Below are positions 31,085 through 44,900 of a stretch of DNA of 64,000 nucleotides, in pieces. Numbering within the stretch: the stretch's first letter is position 1; each line of letters starts with the position of its first letter. The notes beneath the pieces are model-generated. The model made no database searches. It saw nothing but the letters and a program-made list of their open reading frames with translations, and was not told the DNA's origin. Position numbers and translations under genes: made by a program. Source of the stretch: Lactarius indigo (lineage: Eukaryota; Basidiomycota; Agaricomycetes; Russulales; Russulaceae); the NCBI GenBank assembly GCA_025766275.1, contig JAFKAC010000003.1, positions 62,001-126,000 on the forward strand, read 5' to 3'.

Positions 31085-31092
31085 GCACGTGC
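31085..31092. promoter_or_regulatory. Conserved GCACGTGC palindrome upstream of copy B
   Basis: It lies 167 bp upstream of the start of copy B, in the same context (CATGAGCACGTGCAGC, then CT-rich) as in copy A. Confidence 0.5.
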
Positions 31093-31289
31093 AGCTCTTC
31101 TCTCTTCTCTTCTCGTTGGATTTGGAACCGGTACATCGCCACGCGCGGCGCGTCTTCGGCGGCCGACGAGGCGATCATGACTCAGATGTACACGGGCGGT
31201 AGCTAACTTACTAGTTACGCATCCTTCCCACGGCACGGTCCGCCCTCCCGTCAACTGTGGTCATTGCTTTGTCCAAATGCACGGATAGA

Positions 31290-31960
31290 ATGTGCACAGT
31301 AGACGGTCCTTGAGACGAACACTTTGACGGACAAAATGTATCAGTCACTCCGTGCACTGCCAGTACAGATCCTGAAAAACGAAATTCAAGGTGAAATTGA
31401 TTAGGTCTCGATAAGGTCCAGGTTCCGGTGTCGGATTCTCATCTTCGAGTTGCACGCCAGCCGATTTCATCGTGTTGGTGAATTGTTGCCATGTGGAAGG
31501 TAGGGAATATGTACCGTCGTAGTGCCACCGTCTTTGCCGATGTCCCCTACCGGCTCTAGCTGTGCGTCTTCCCGGTCAGCAATGATGTCAGTTACTACTG
31601 AAGGTGCACGAGAACTCCCGGGGCCACAGCCGGGGCCTGTAACTATCAGGCACGGGGGAAACATGTGTATTGAGACCAGCCATGGAAGCAGAGCAGGAAT
31701 ATCCAATTGCATACGAGAACTATGAGCATTGCTTTTCAATCACCCCATGATCTCACCATCCGCTACTGGCATATCGTCCCCATTCTCAGGTAGATTTGTG
31801 TTCATGTCCATGTCAACACTGATAGACCACGTTCACGTCCACCTCTACCTCACACGGCCCAGCGTCAGGTCCAATTTGGTAGAAAATAGTGTATGAGAGT
31901 GTTATCGATGGCTGGAGTAAAAGGAGTCAGTATTTGGCGAGTCAGGAATGGGTTAGATCC
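31290..31960 (-). pseudogene. Junction block 3: decayed 3' end of Dpb4 and flank
   Basis: Matches blocks 1 and 2. The minus strand at about 31745-31830 keeps the Dpb4 C-terminal tail (MNTNLPENGDDMPVADGEI and a stop). Its position upstream of copy B repeats the unit order seen for the intact Dpb4 upstream of copy C. Confidence 0.72.
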
Positions 31961-32267
31961 TAGAAATAAATGTATTGAAACAAAGAAGGCACGACTTTGG
32001 CCCTGGGTGGGGGCTGAAAAAAGTATCATGCATTGATATCGCTTTTCGTCTTTTTTCGGCGTTGAAAAAAAACCAGTCAGTCGCGCGACGCTGCAGGCTG
32101 ACAAATGGTGAAGCTTGGTGAAGGCCGGATCGACTTATCTACACACAAACCAGAGTTTCCGGCTGGCAGAAAAAGAAACTGATGCGTGCGGACGAAGTCA
32201 CAGGCGAAGCCCACACACATTATAGCCTCATCTTAAGACCGTCCTTCGTCTCTGTGCCAGTATATTG

Positions 32268-32480
32268 CGGCGGATTGCGTCGTGTACAACGACTCATTTG
32301 GACCGGAAACCCCAAATGGCTCAATGGCTCACACCTCCCTCGAATGTCGCGGACCCAAGCACGGACCTTTGATGGGCCAACTAGGCGGTGCGCCAGGACC
32401 GCTTTTTGAAGTGCATGTCAAGAGATAGGTGCACACTGACCACGACGCGTGCTCAGTGTGGGCCCGAACCTCTGATGTGT
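32268..32480. repeat. Array 3'-flank block, copy C
   Basis: GGCGGATTGCGTCGTGTAC, GATGGGCCAACTAGGCGG and GACCGCTTTTTGAAG match the block 3' of copy A in order and spacing. Confidence 0.78.
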
Positions 32481-32693
32481 TGTTACATTGGTGCTTGAGA
32501 TTCGGGGGTTAGTCGCTTCGAACGAGCTGCAATAGGCTGACCACCATCAATGAAAAAGGGAAATGGCGTCCAGAGCAGAGGGGAAAATGTATTTTTTGCG
32601 AGTTCAGTCAGTTTGCTTAGATGCAGTCCCACTCAGCCGCTTTTTCTTTGCTCTATATAGACTGTGAGATACCGAGTAGTGAATTGTAATCCT

Positions 32694-35600
32694 TTATGAT
32701 GTAGTCGTCGTCGTCGTCGTCCCTCCACCTTGTGCCTTACCGGCCGAAGAAGCCATCGAATACAGCAGGTCTTTGTCCCCGCTCTCATCAACCAACGAAC
32801 GGAACCTACCGTTCTCCATTTTCAACAGTTCGCTCGGCTTGTCGAATTCAACCTATTATTTTGTTTTCCTTTTGAGTCCGAACACAGTAGGTCACGGAGA
32901 CACTCACGATTCGTCCTGCATCCAGGACCATCTATTTTTCTATCTTTAGCCTATGTTTATGGTCGGGGGTGAGGAAGGGATACTCACAACTTTATCGGCA
33001 TCTATGATCGTTTGTAGACGATGCGCGACCGTGATGAGTGTCACGTCCCCTTTAAGCTCATTCCGGAGAGATGTCTGTATGATCGTATCCGTCTTATAAT
33101 CTGCGTCACTGGCCAGCTCAGTATCTTTTCCCACAAATCAAACTAGAAGGCGCTACCAATAGCGGACGTCGCTGCAGTCAAAAAAGCGGATTAGCAAAAG
33201 CAACACAGAAGAGTGTGAGGGGAAGCGTGCACCTTCGTCGAGAATAAGCAACTTGCTCCCACGTACTATCGCACGCGCAAGCGCCAATATCTGCCGCTGG
33301 CCAACAGAGAGGTTGCTCCCACCACTCGAAATCTGGCTATCGAGGGTGAGACGACCATCTTCGTCGTCGCTCTGCAAGGAGAAGAGCCCCGATGCGCGTA
33401 GGGCACCGTTCAGGGTTGCGTCATCGTATTGTGAGAACGGGTCGAGGTTCTCTCGCAGTGAGCCGCTCAGGAGTTCAGGCTATGTGAAACAAATACGTTT
33501 ATGACAAAGAAAGACAGAAGTATAGGGCATCCTCACAATTTGTGGTATGATAGTGATATGCGAGCGGAGCGCGTCCAGGTTGATCGAGCTCGTGAGTCTG
33601 CCATCGTAGTACACGCTACCCTCCGTGAATATGCAACGGAGTAGTGACAATGTCAGAGAGCTCTGAGGAGTATGTCAGCAGGCCGCTTCAAAAACCAACC
33701 AAGCTGAGAATGGATACCTTGCCGCTTCCTGTGCGACCGACTGGTCCGCTGATCAATAGTTGCCACGCAAAATATGACTATAGGCACTCACCAACACCTA
33801 CGCGTTCACCGGATTTGATGTGGAAGGATATGTCGTGAAGAACCTTCGGACCATCCTAATGACGGGGTGGTACTTAGTAACGCCGCACGCGCATCACGAG
33901 GATCGACATGTCACGTACAAAAGAATAACGCGCAGAGAGCTTCTCGACCTTAAGATCTCCGCTCGCAGGCCAGTATGCTGGAGGGATGCCCTGCTTGGTC
34001 GGCTTGGGCTCCTGTTCGGCGTTAATGTACGAGTGCATACGCTCCAAGCTGTATGTGGCGCCAATGAGCATCTAATCGTACACCTACTCGGAAAAAAGTG
34101 TTCTTCACCTATTGGCTAATAAAATAATCAGAGATATGAAGGGAAGGTCACGCAAGGATACTTACTGTTGACTTCAAAGTCGTTGAAGCTGCGCACCCAC
34201 CAGAGAATCAGACCACTGAATCCAACTGGGAATCACAATCAACCAGTGATCCCTGGTTATATGAACAAGCAAGCAACATACTGGCCATGGTAAGAGAGAA
34301 TCCAGTATCCGAGGGAAGGGAACGACCATTTGGTACGTAGATCAGGTAGGCCGCAAGACCCGCAGCGAACAGTCCGCCTAAGAAGTCGATGCGCAAGCTG
34401 ATCCATCTGTAGCAAGATCATTTCACGTCAGTTCCCCGCTATGCGTCAGAGGCGACCTAGTGAACCCGACTTGCCTGTTCATGTTATAGAACGACCGCCC
34501 GGCCCTCGAGTACCTATCGATCCGCCTGTACGATTCTTCGCGGAAAGCAAGCTGCGCGCCATATGCTCGGATGGATGCTTGGAAGAGAGTCAAGTCAGAC
34601 CAATCGCACATCCATCACGAGGGGCAGACGCACTGAGTCCGGCAACGGAAGCGCCAAAGTGGCCTAGCACGGGCGCCTTTGCATTGCTCATCTCACGCTT
34701 GATCGCGATCTGGGCCTTCATGTAGACACGGCCGAGCCACGCACCAAGGACAGCGATGGCGATTCCGGGAACAGAAAACATCGGCGTGAGGTACACCACA
34801 GCGATGAACTTGAGGAGCATGCTGACTGAAATTTCGATGAACCAACTAAATGTGTTAGAGATTGGGCCATCCACTAGAGAGCAGAGAGGTTAGTGAGATC
34901 TATGTATTTTACCCGGGAGAAAGGTGCAAACACGTACGAGCGCGGATGTCCTGTGTGACGCGAGTGATGATCCTGGATGATGGGGTCGTGTCCAGCCATC
35001 TGCAAAGCAGAAGAGCTTGTCAGTATAGGCAAGTGTCGGGACATTTGAAGATGCACCTCAGGGTTGTACCCAGGACAGACTCGATCAGCGTCCGGTGGAT
35101 GACCCGAGAGGCCCTTACAGCACCATACACGTAGACACCATACCCAGTCGTGTAGCAAGTCGCCCCCGCGAGCAAGATAAGCACATAGACTGTGAGGTAA
35201 CTAGTGAACGATGGATCGATAGTTATCAGTAAGAGAAAAGCGAAAACCAATGTTATGGGGGTAGCTGATTACTCACTAAGTGATGTCAACCTGATCCGGT
35301 GGGTAGATGACATATTGCTCGGCCCAATAGCCCATGAACCACGTCTGCACGGCCATGAGGGTTTCACAAAGCAACAAGCCGCCGGCAACTACTATCCAAA
35401 ACAGGACTGGGTGCGCTCCTCCCAAACCATTGGTGAACAGCTTGACTTTGTTTTTGTTTGGTGGTACACCAGTGAGCTTCACTTTTCGAAATGCGGAAAC
35501 GTGGGACCACGCGCTCACCTGCGTCCCAGCTGACGTGTCCCTCAGCGATTTCCTCTGCTAAGATCAGCTTCCCGTCTGTTGGCTTCGCTGTCTCGTCAGG

Positions 35601-38600
35601 TTCCGGCCCGTCGATCTTCTTCTCATCGTCCTTGATTGCGCGGGTGCCCTCTGCGAGCTCCTTTGCCAAAGTCTTGTCCTTCTTGAGTGCATCTGAGACC
35701 GAACCCCGGCTAGCGATCCGACCATCCTTGCCGAGCGAAACGACGTAGTCCGCAAGGGGGCTAGCCATAGCGACATTGTGCGTCTGCGGTGTGTTGGGAA
35801 ATAACGCTTAATATGTGCGGGTGGGAAGAGCTTACGACGAGTAAGATGGTTCTCCCGCGAATCAGATCTCCTTTGAAGCAATTGTCGACGATCCACCGTG
35901 CAGTGTGGACATCCAAAGCGGCTAGAACCTTGGTGAGAATGATATCAATAACTAGTAACACGAATGCCGCAAAAAAGCACTTACGTCATCGAGGATGAGG
36001 ATCTGAGATGAAGAGTAGACCGCGCGAGCGAGGGTGACGCGGGCCTTTTGACCACCGCTACAAGATGAACAGGTTGAGTCAACAAGAGTCATGTCGTGTA
36101 AAAGTCAACTCGTTATGATACCTCAAGGTCAAACCCTTCTCTCCAACTTCGGTCTGGTCCCCCGCGTCGAACAAACTGAGATCACGTTGCAAACCACACT
36201 GATAAATGACTTGAAACAAATCGAGGCATGAGTAACTCAGATGTGACGACAGTCAGAACGAACTACCTTTGTTGTATCTCTCTTCGTCGTATGGGGCCCC
36301 AAACAATATGTTATCCTGCTCTTCACGTAGAACCAAAATGTGAAAGCACAAGCGCGTTGATCGTCCTCACCCTGATGGTCTCATTCTGTACCCACGACTC
36401 CTGCGCGGCATAGCTAACCCCGCCTTCCCTTGGTAGGTGATACCACGAGTCGGGGCTCATCGGCACGAAATGCATCTCGCCGAGCAGCGCCATCAGCAAC
36501 GACGTCTTGCCGGAGCCGGTCGGCCCGATGATTAGGTTGAAGCAACCACGCTTAAACAGCAGCTCGCCTTGCACACGGAGGGTGAATCGGCGCCGTGATG
36601 GCGTGAGCGTGCCATCGGCATCGTCATTCGACCAGGTGAAGCTGGCATTCTGGAAACCGATCACGTCCTGGTCGAAGTGTGACGCATCTGTCAGCATCAC
36701 GCGCTCGGAGCCCTTATCGGCGTCCGCGAACTCGTCTAGCAACTCGGTCTATCGAAGGGGCTCGATTATGTCGAAAAGTAACACAGACAGAGATTCGCTC
36801 ACATCGCGCAGGAAATCGTTTACGCGATCGACGGAGACCCTCGCCTGTATAAACATAGGAATCATCCAGAATATCGTGTGAAGCTGCTCGCGGATAAGAT
36901 CGAATACTTGAAAATATGAGTCCCATCGCCATCTACCCTATTAGGGAAGATTGGACTGACCTGCCATGGACGAAAATACGGCCGATGCTGCAGACAAATT
37001 CAGAACAGGCACCCTTTAAAAAAAGGAACACGAAATTACGTGTAAGTGCGCGCTTCATAACCGCAGTCTGCGAAGTTGGTCAGTTCAGACATCAGCCGGA
37101 GCAAGTCAAGCGCACGCACATAAGTGGCGTATGTGACAACCATCTTCCCAGAGCGACGGTCAAAATAAATCAGCAGGCATAAGAATGACGCGACGCACCG
37201 TGATGACGGGAATGAAAAAGCTGGAGGATGTCTACGTCAGAGGGATTAGGAGAGAAAATCGAAGCACCTACTTGATGTTTCCGTTGATCAAGTTCAAAAT
37301 CTGGCGCAATTTGATAAATCGCAGCTCCTGCTCTCTCTTCTCAGCTAGCCGCGCGGCGATCTTAGGTTCCCATCCAAACAGCTTGATCATGCGCAGAATG
37401 CTCATAGCTGCAATTGAGCTCGTCAGTACTCACACATTACGGGTCTGTATCTGCGACCCCACTTTCGGTAGCAGCTTGGACACGTGCATCCGTCTAATCG
37501 CGAAGTAAACCCTGACCTCAAGACCTTGATTAGGCAAGACACTCACACGCTTCACGGTTTCCTTCTGTACTTTTTGGATTTTACTTGCAACAGTCCCCGG
37601 GATTGGGAAGAAGACGACCATCACGGCCATTCCGACGAATGCGCTCCAACCGAGGATGTTATACAAGAACCAGACGGATACCACGATCTGCAGCGGAAAA
37701 TATAAAACTAAGGAGATATTTTTCGTCAACAAAGATGAGGGGGCAAGGCGGGAGAGACAAACCCAGGAGCAAGAAATCCCGCCCATCGACAAGGTTCTCC
37801 AGATCAGTCGACACCAAGTTGTTCATCTTTCCCACCAGATTGCTCGATTCCCCCGGCTCGTCGCTATCACTCTTGCCACTATCAGACCCGGGAGCTACCT
37901 CCTTTTGCTTGCCCTTCATGCTCGATGCCGTGGTCGTCGATTGCTCCTCGCTGCTCCCGCCCGCTTCCTCGGACACGATATTGATCTCCACTACTGACCC
38001 ACTATCTGGTGTCGAAGCTTCGCTGCGAGTATCGGGAGTGGCATCGGGCGTAGCCGCAGGGGAAGACGATGTCTCGGCTTTCACCCGGATGCGCAGGGCG
38101 TGCTCAAAGACGAGTTGCGTGACAATGGCAGTGACCCGCACGATAGTACCCGTCTAAAAACATGGTCGATGCATAAGGAATTTGGCACAGTAAATATCCT
38201 CTATCACTGACCGCGATGAAAATGTACCATTGGAAAGCGATGGTTCCAAGGGCAGGACCAAGGAAAAGATACATAACCCAAACCCATGGACGGACAACCG
38301 CACCTTCCCCGCGGGTTTCGAGGTAGCTGGAAGAGACAGATTAAGTATATCCGTAAGGTCGTCAAGATAAATCGGTACCGCAAGAGCTGATTCATCCCCA
38401 AGGGTGCCATAAGGGACGAAAAGACCCTAATGACAACGAGGATTGCTAGTTGGATGTATTCACGACCTAAACGGGATATAAGCGATGCACTGACTCCAAA
38501 GAACACAAAGAACGGACGGAAGACTGCCAAGAATCCCCAGAAAATATGCCTCTTGGGTCCGCCAGAAAATGTATCCAAGTGCTAGCAGACAATGTTAGCA

Positions 38601-39789
38601 AAACACTTGCGCTAACAACCGAGATGGACCTGCTTTGAAACTCCTTTTCACGAGATTCCTGGTGTAGTCATAGTCTGCGAGCGGTGGTAACATGTCATGG
38701 GATAGATGTGGAACACGATATGCCAAGAAAACGATAGGATCAAGGAAGGTATATAACATCATAGATAGAAGTGAGGCGGTCTGTTCAGGGTTGATCACCT
38801 GCTGGGGGTCCTGCATCCGGAGTTAGGGATCGGAAAGTAAGACATAGTAAGAGGTGATCTCACCTTGGGATCAATAGGGATATACTGGCGCGGGACGAGC
38901 AGAGGGATGACGATAGCCGCGAAAGCTAGAAGGCCAATTCTGACCCATAGCAAAGGGCCTTCGGATCCATCGACAGGTGACAAGGTGAAAGTAAGCAGCG
39001 GCCAGATGTTGCGGTAAGCGTAGATGGAGAAAGTGCCAAGCAAGAGTGAGGAAAGATGGAATGAAGCAACTGACGCGCGGACCCTCCGGGCGGTAACAGA
39101 CACCAGTGCCAAGAAGGCCGCATATAGCTGTGTCAAGTTATGACTCGAGTGAGAAAACGAACTCAAAAAAACTTCGGTGGCTGGGATGACGCACATAAGT
39201 TAGACAAAGTGTGAGATCGAAGCCACTTCGCGTTTGGTGAGCGAGTCACCGCCATGACTGGTGCTTGCCCTTGTGTTTTTTACCCCAATGCTTGTTGAAT
39301 GCGCTCGCTATAGACGACGGGGAGACGCTTCTGCTGACCCTCTTCTTGCACGAAGCTGAATATCGCGAGGCCGAGGAGTGTGAGAACGACGACGAGGCGC
39401 AAAACCTGGAAAAGGAAGACGATTGATCCCCCTGATTTTTCCACATGGTCCTTGACAGCCGACGCGAATCCCGTCCGAGTAGCGCTCGCGTTGACGCCTG
39501 ACTCACCACGGGTACCGGCCGGCGGCGCGGCTTCGCCGCGAAGCCTCCGGACTGGACCAGACGAGTAGACCGCCTGGGTGACAAGGATGACGATGGAAAA
39601 AAGCGCGAAGTAAGAGGGGATGAGTAGTGGGTGGGTCCACAAACTGGGGCAATACCAACGGAAAGTCAGTATCATACATGTCGTCGCCGTCACATGCAAG
39701 CTGAGAATGACCGCGCTACATGACACTTACGAGGAATCCTTTTGGGCAAACGCGCCGACGTCGATGGGAATGATGATGACCTGATCCAT
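32694..39789 (-). CDS. ABCC (MRP-type) ABC transporter, copy C
   Basis: Starts MDQVIIIPIDVGAFAQK at 39789 and ends at TAA 32694-32696 after the Gly/Thr tail ((ACG)5). NBD1 carries GPTGSGKTS (about 36505-36530) with signature and Walker B intact; NBD2 carries LSVGQRQ (about 33300). Membrane domains 1 and 2 are open. In the membrane-domain-0 exon (39220-39340) several extra single bases, compared with A, B and D, shift the frame: near 39226, 39234, 39258 and 39330. All are insertions, of the same kind as in copy D, SEC6 and COQ6, so I suspect sequence error and not a dead gene. Function as for copy A. Confidence 0.88.
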
Positions 39790-39929
39790 CGTGCGGTCAG
39801 TGGAGATGTCGGGTCCCCACTGTGGCCTTTTCGGAGGGGAGCTGAAAGGAGTCGGCGTTGGGGAGTTAAATGAGTCAAGAGTGGGTTCGAACAATTTAAG
39901 CGTTACGAGATTGGCGAGGTCAACCGTGA

Positions 39930-39937
39930 GCACGTGC
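39930..39937. promoter_or_regulatory. Conserved GCACGTGC palindrome upstream of copy C
   Basis: It lies 141 bp upstream of the start of copy C (CAACCGTGAGCACGTGCACC, then CT-rich). Confidence 0.5.
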
Positions 39938-40355
39938 ACCTGATCTCTTCTTCTCTTATCTTCTCCTGGATTTGGAACCAGCACATCACGGCGCGCCAAT
40001 TCATTTGAGCGTCGTTGCCTGGCGCTGATTCTGCAGTCATGGAAGTATTAGCAACTGACGTTTCGGGCCGCCTTACCTTGATTTGGAAGGTTTCCTTTCT
40101 GGTATTACTGTACAAGCGCAGAGAAAGGACGGGTACGCAGTCGTATATTGAGCCTACGCGTCTTCCAGTCATACATCCATTGAAAAAAAAACATAGCATT
40201 TTGCAAAACTGAGTCAGAGTGAGTCTTTCACGTCCAACCTTGCATCATACATGTCAAATAAGCTTGCTGGATGCCAAGACCAACAATGACTCGGCTTATG
40301 GGCTCGCACGCGTGGGCTCATAATCTACAGCTAAAGGTTTAACACCTGTTCCACA

Positions 40356-41428
40356 TCACTCCATCTCACCATCCGCCATGTCGTCCCCGTCCTCAGAGTG
40401 CATTGGTGTCCATGTCCACGTCAACGTCAACGTCCACATCCATCCTCCTCTGCCTCGTCCACGTCCTCCGCCTCGTCCTCCTCTGCATCATCAAGCCCAG
40501 CCTCAGGTTCAGTCTCGTCGTCGTCGTCCTCTTCCACGCCCACGCCCACGCCCTCACCTTCTCCGACGTCTGGCTCCGGCCCTGGCTCGGCCATAGCGTG
40601 CGTCTCCGCATCAGCATCGAGCGGCGCAGAAGGTTCATGGATCTGCACGCGCGGCTGCGGGTCGAGGGAAAGCGCACCAAGCGCACCAGGCAGCGGCGCG
40701 GACACGTGCGAGTCGGCCGAGTCAGTCGTGCGTTCCTTGCCTTTCCCGCGCTGTGCTGCCGCCCCGCTGTTCTTGCTGCGCGCTGGCGGTGCGCTGCCCG
40801 ACGCGCCGCCTGCAGTGGACCCCTTTTTGCTCTTGGAGAGCTCACGGTAGACTAGAATGATGTGTAAGATTGAGATGGAGAGACGAGCGTGGGACGGCGT
40901 ACCTTGTAGCTCGGCCTGTAGTGGCGGGATCAGGTCGGCAAACTCGATGATCTCCAGCGCCTTGAATACGTCCGACGCGGAGATGCTCTTGTGCTGCTTA
41001 GAGGTCGAGACCTCGTGCGCCCTGCGTAAATGCATCAGGTCGTGGATTCACTTCTAGGTAGTTTATATTGTACGACGTACGTAGCGGCTGTGGGCTTTGC
41101 GTCAGCCAAAAATGTGTAAGACGGACAGAGCATATAACACTGGGGGTACGAGCATGAGGACGCACCGAGGTAATTGATAAACACAGTCGCGCCTTTGACG
41201 AGCGAGAGAACCGTGTCCTTCTGTAACTTCACGTTTTCTGGGACCTGAAAGACCGAGCACTCCAGCGTCAAATACATATATACGGGACGAGAAACGACAA
41301 CGCACGGCTGATTTCGCAATGCGTGTCACCAGTGCGCGGGGCAGTTCAAAGTTTTCTATACCTTCTGAGACGGCGTCCTGTTGCGCTTGCGCAGAGGCGG
41401 GTGTGTTGGCATTTTCTCTTCGCGGCAT
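40356..41428 (-). CDS. DPB4: DNA polymerase epsilon histone-fold subunit (Dpb4/POLE3-like)
   Basis: A small histone-fold protein; in the family it pairs with a Dpb3/POLE4-type partner in DNA polymerase epsilon and in chromatin remodelling complexes, in the nucleus. Start ATG 41428 (MPRRENAN). Four exons: the first ends LPRALVTRIAKSA; the second reads VPENVKLQKDTVLSLVKGA; a very short one; then AHEVSTSKQHKSISASDVFKALE, the third helix of the fold. A 50-nt intron after ELQ leads to a long Ser/Ala/Glu/Asp-rich acidic tail, usual for the family. As read the frame stops at 40427, but one extra base near 40443 and another near 40397, removed by comparison with the three remnants, would carry it to a shared stop at 40356-40358. 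This is the only whole Dpb4 among five Dpb4 traces in the window. Confidence 0.9.
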
Positions 41429-41619
41429 TGAGAATAGATAGATGGGATTGACCCAGGTGAGGAAACGTACACTGGCAGGGGAGTGACCCGAACGCGTCGT
41501 TCGGTCCTCGGGGACCGCGGCCCGACTCTAGCAAAGCCAGAGCACACAATCATGATGACCTTCAAGTTATTTCAAGACCGCTGCACTTTCCTATAGTCCA
41601 CTCTTCATCTTGTTTGCGC

Positions 41620-41760
41620 GGAGAATTGCGTCGTAGTACCACCATCCATTTTTACCAGATACCCAGCTGGCTCGGACATTTGGTGGGCCACTCAGGCCAG
41701 GACCGCTTTTTGGGGTTCATGTCGAGATAGGTGCACATTGACTACGTTGCGTCCTTCGTA
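41620..41760. repeat. Array 3'-flank block, copy D
   Basis: GGAGAATTGCGTCGTAGTAC, GGTGGGCCACTCAGGCC and GACCGCTTTTTGGGG match the other three flank blocks, so the unit also extends past the end of copy D. Confidence 0.7.
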
Positions 41761-41986
41761 TTGTAATGATTACGTCCGAGCTGGGCTCATAACGATAGAT
41801 TTTGACTAATGACATATATACCGTACGCGCGTACGAAAATGGACGTCCATGTTTTCACCTTTGCATCAACGATCTGCATCTGCGTCCGCGTCCGTGCGTC
41901 CGTTTGTGTTTCTTCTCTCACTTTTATCTACTCAGGCTCTTCCCTTTGGGTCAGCATCTATTACTCGCTACATTATAGGCCATTTT

Positions 41987-44900
41987 TCACGCTAGCGTTA
42001 TTTGTGGTACATGGGTATCTTCCTCTTTATCTTTTATGATGTTGTCGTCGTCGTCGTGATAATCTCTCCAGTGTTGTGCCTTTCCGGCCGAGGAGTAAAG
42101 CAGATCTCTGTCCCCGCTCTCGTCGACCAACGAACGGAACCTACCATTCTTCATTTTCAGGAGTTCACTCGGCTTGTCAAATTCAACCTGTTATTTCGTT
42201 TTCTTTTTTGAGTCCGAGTAGAGTAGGTCAGGGGAAAAACTCACAATTCGACCCGCATCCAGGACCATCTATTTTGTTTTCTTTAGATGATGTTTACGGT
42301 CTGAGGTGAAGGAAGGGGCGGACTTACAACTTTATCAGTATCGATGACCTGTTTGTAGACGATGCGCGACCGTGATGAAGTGTTGCGTGCCCTTTAAGCT
42401 CGTTCCGTAGAGATGTTTGTATGATCAGTGTCCGTCTTGTGATCTGCACCACGTGCTACGTCAGCAGTCGCCTCTGAAAAGATAAACCGAGAAGGACCGT
42501 TACCAATAGCGGATGTTGCTGTTGGAAACGAAATGAAAAACGGTCAGCCAAGCAGACACAGAAGAAAATAAGGGAATATGTAGCACCTTCGTCGAGAATG
42601 AGTAGTTTGCTACCGCGCACTATCGCACGCGCAAGCTGCCAAGATTTGCCGCTGTCCGACAGAGAGGTTGCCCCCGCAGCACGAAATCTGGCTATCGAGC
42701 GTGAGACGACCATCCTTGTTGTCACTCTGTAGGGAGAAGAAGCCCCGATGCGCGCTAGGGCGCCGTTCAGGGTTGCATCGTCGTATTGCGAGAACGGGTC
42801 GAGGTTCTCTCGCAGAGAGCCGCTCAGCAAGTTCGGGCTGCGAGAAACAAACAATTTTAGTTAGAGAAGAGAGAGAAGTTACGGAAGTCCTCACGATTTG
42901 GGGTATGATGGTGATGTTCGAGCGGAGCGCATCCAGGTTGATCGAGCTCGTGAGTTTGCCAGTCGTAATATACGCTGCCCTCCGTGAATATACAACGGAG
43001 CAGCGACAATGTCAGAGAGCTCTGAGGAGTTTTTAGCAGGCGCCTACTTCAGGAATCGATCAAGCTGAGAATAAATACCTTGCCGCTTCCCGTGCGGCCA
43101 ACTGTTCCGCTAGTCGTGAGCCACAGCCTAAAATATGACTATTGGTTCTCACCAACTCCCACGCGTTCACCGGATTTGATGTGGAAGGACATGTCATGGA
43201 GAACCTTCGGACTATCCTAATGACGGAGTGGTATTTAGTAACGCCGCAGCATCGCGAGGACCGACATGTCACGTACAAGAGAATAACGCGCAGAGAGCTT
43301 CTCGACCCTAAGATCTCCACTTGCGGGCCAGTACGCCGGAGGGATGCCCTGCTTGGTCGGCTTTGGCTCCTGTTCGGCATGAACATACGAGTGCAGACGC
43401 TCTAAGCTGTATATAGCGCCAATGAGTACCTAATCACACACATACTCAGAAAAAGAGATCCTCTCTTCACCTATTGCCTGATAAAATCATCAGAGGTGTG
43501 AATGGAAAGTAACGCAAGGTAGAGAATCTTTACTATTGACTTCAAAGTCATTGAAGACGCGAACCCACGAGAGAATCAAGCCACTGAATCCAACTGGGAA
43601 TCACGATCAATCAGTCATCCCTGGTTATATGAACAAACAATCAACATACTGGCCATGGTAAGAGAGAATCCAGTATCCGAGGGAAGGGACCGTTCGTTCG
43701 GTGCATAGAATCAGGTAGGCGGCAAGACCCGCAGCGAACAGTACCGCCTAGGAAGTCGATACGCAAGCTGATCCATCTGTAGCAAGATAAACCTAAGTTA
43801 GTCCTCGCTGTGCATCGTAGAGGCGACCTAGTGAAGCCCGACTTGCCTGTTCATGTTATAGAACGACCGCCCGGCCCTCGAGTACCTATCGATCCGCCTG
43901 TACGACTCTTCACGGAAAGCAAGCTGCGTGCCATATGCTCGGATAGGATGCTTGGAAGAGAGTCGAGTCAGACCAATCGCACATCCATCACGAGGGACAG
44001 ACGCACTGAGTCCGGCGACGGAAGCGCCAAAGTGGCCCTAGCACGGGCGCCTTTGCAGTTGCTCATCTCACGCTTGATTGCGATCTGGGCCTTCATGTAG
44101 ACACGACCGAGCCACGGCACCAAAGACGGCTAGGGCGATTCCCGGCACGGAAAAAATTCGGTGTGAAGTACACCACAGCGAGGAATTTGAGGAGCATGGT
44201 GAATGAAATTTCGATGAACCGGCTAAATACGTTAGAGACTGGGCCATCCACTAGAGAGTAGAGAGGTTGTGAGATCTGTGCAATTCGCCCGGGAGGAAGG
44301 CGCAAGTTGAACACGTACGAGCGCGGATGTCCTGTGTGACGCGAGTGATGACCCGTGATGCTGGGGTCGTGTCCAGCCACCTGCAAAGGAGGGAGCTCTT
44401 GTAAGTAGAGATCAGTGCCAGGACATTTGGGGATCACCTCAAGGTTGTACCCAGGACAGACTCGATCAGCGTCCGGTGGATGGCCCGAGAGGCCCGTACA
44501 GCACCATACACGTAGACACCGTACCCAGTCGTGTAGCAGGTCGCCCCAGCGAGTAAGATAAGCCCGTAGACTGTGAGGTAACTAGTGAACGATCGATCGA
44601 CGGTTGTCAGTAAGAGAATAGTGAGGACAAATGCTACAGTAGAAACCGAACACTTACAAAGCGATGTCAACCTGATCCGGTGGGTAGATGACATATTGCT
44701 CGGCCCAATAGCCCATGAACCAGGTCTGCACGGTCATGAGGGTATTGCAAAGCAACATGCCGCCGGCAAATACTATCCAAAACAAGACTGGGTGTGCTCC
44801 TCCCAAATGCGTTAGTGAACAACTTGACTTCGTTTTGGGTGGGAGGTATACCAGTCAGCTTCACTATTCAAAATGCGGGAAGCTTGGATCGCACGCTAAC

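Noticed and set aside
40393..40855. Three overlapping 150-codon frames in the Dpb4 tail
   Set aside because: They are shadows of the low-complexity acidic tail of Dpb4; only the minus-strand frame linked to the histone fold is supported.
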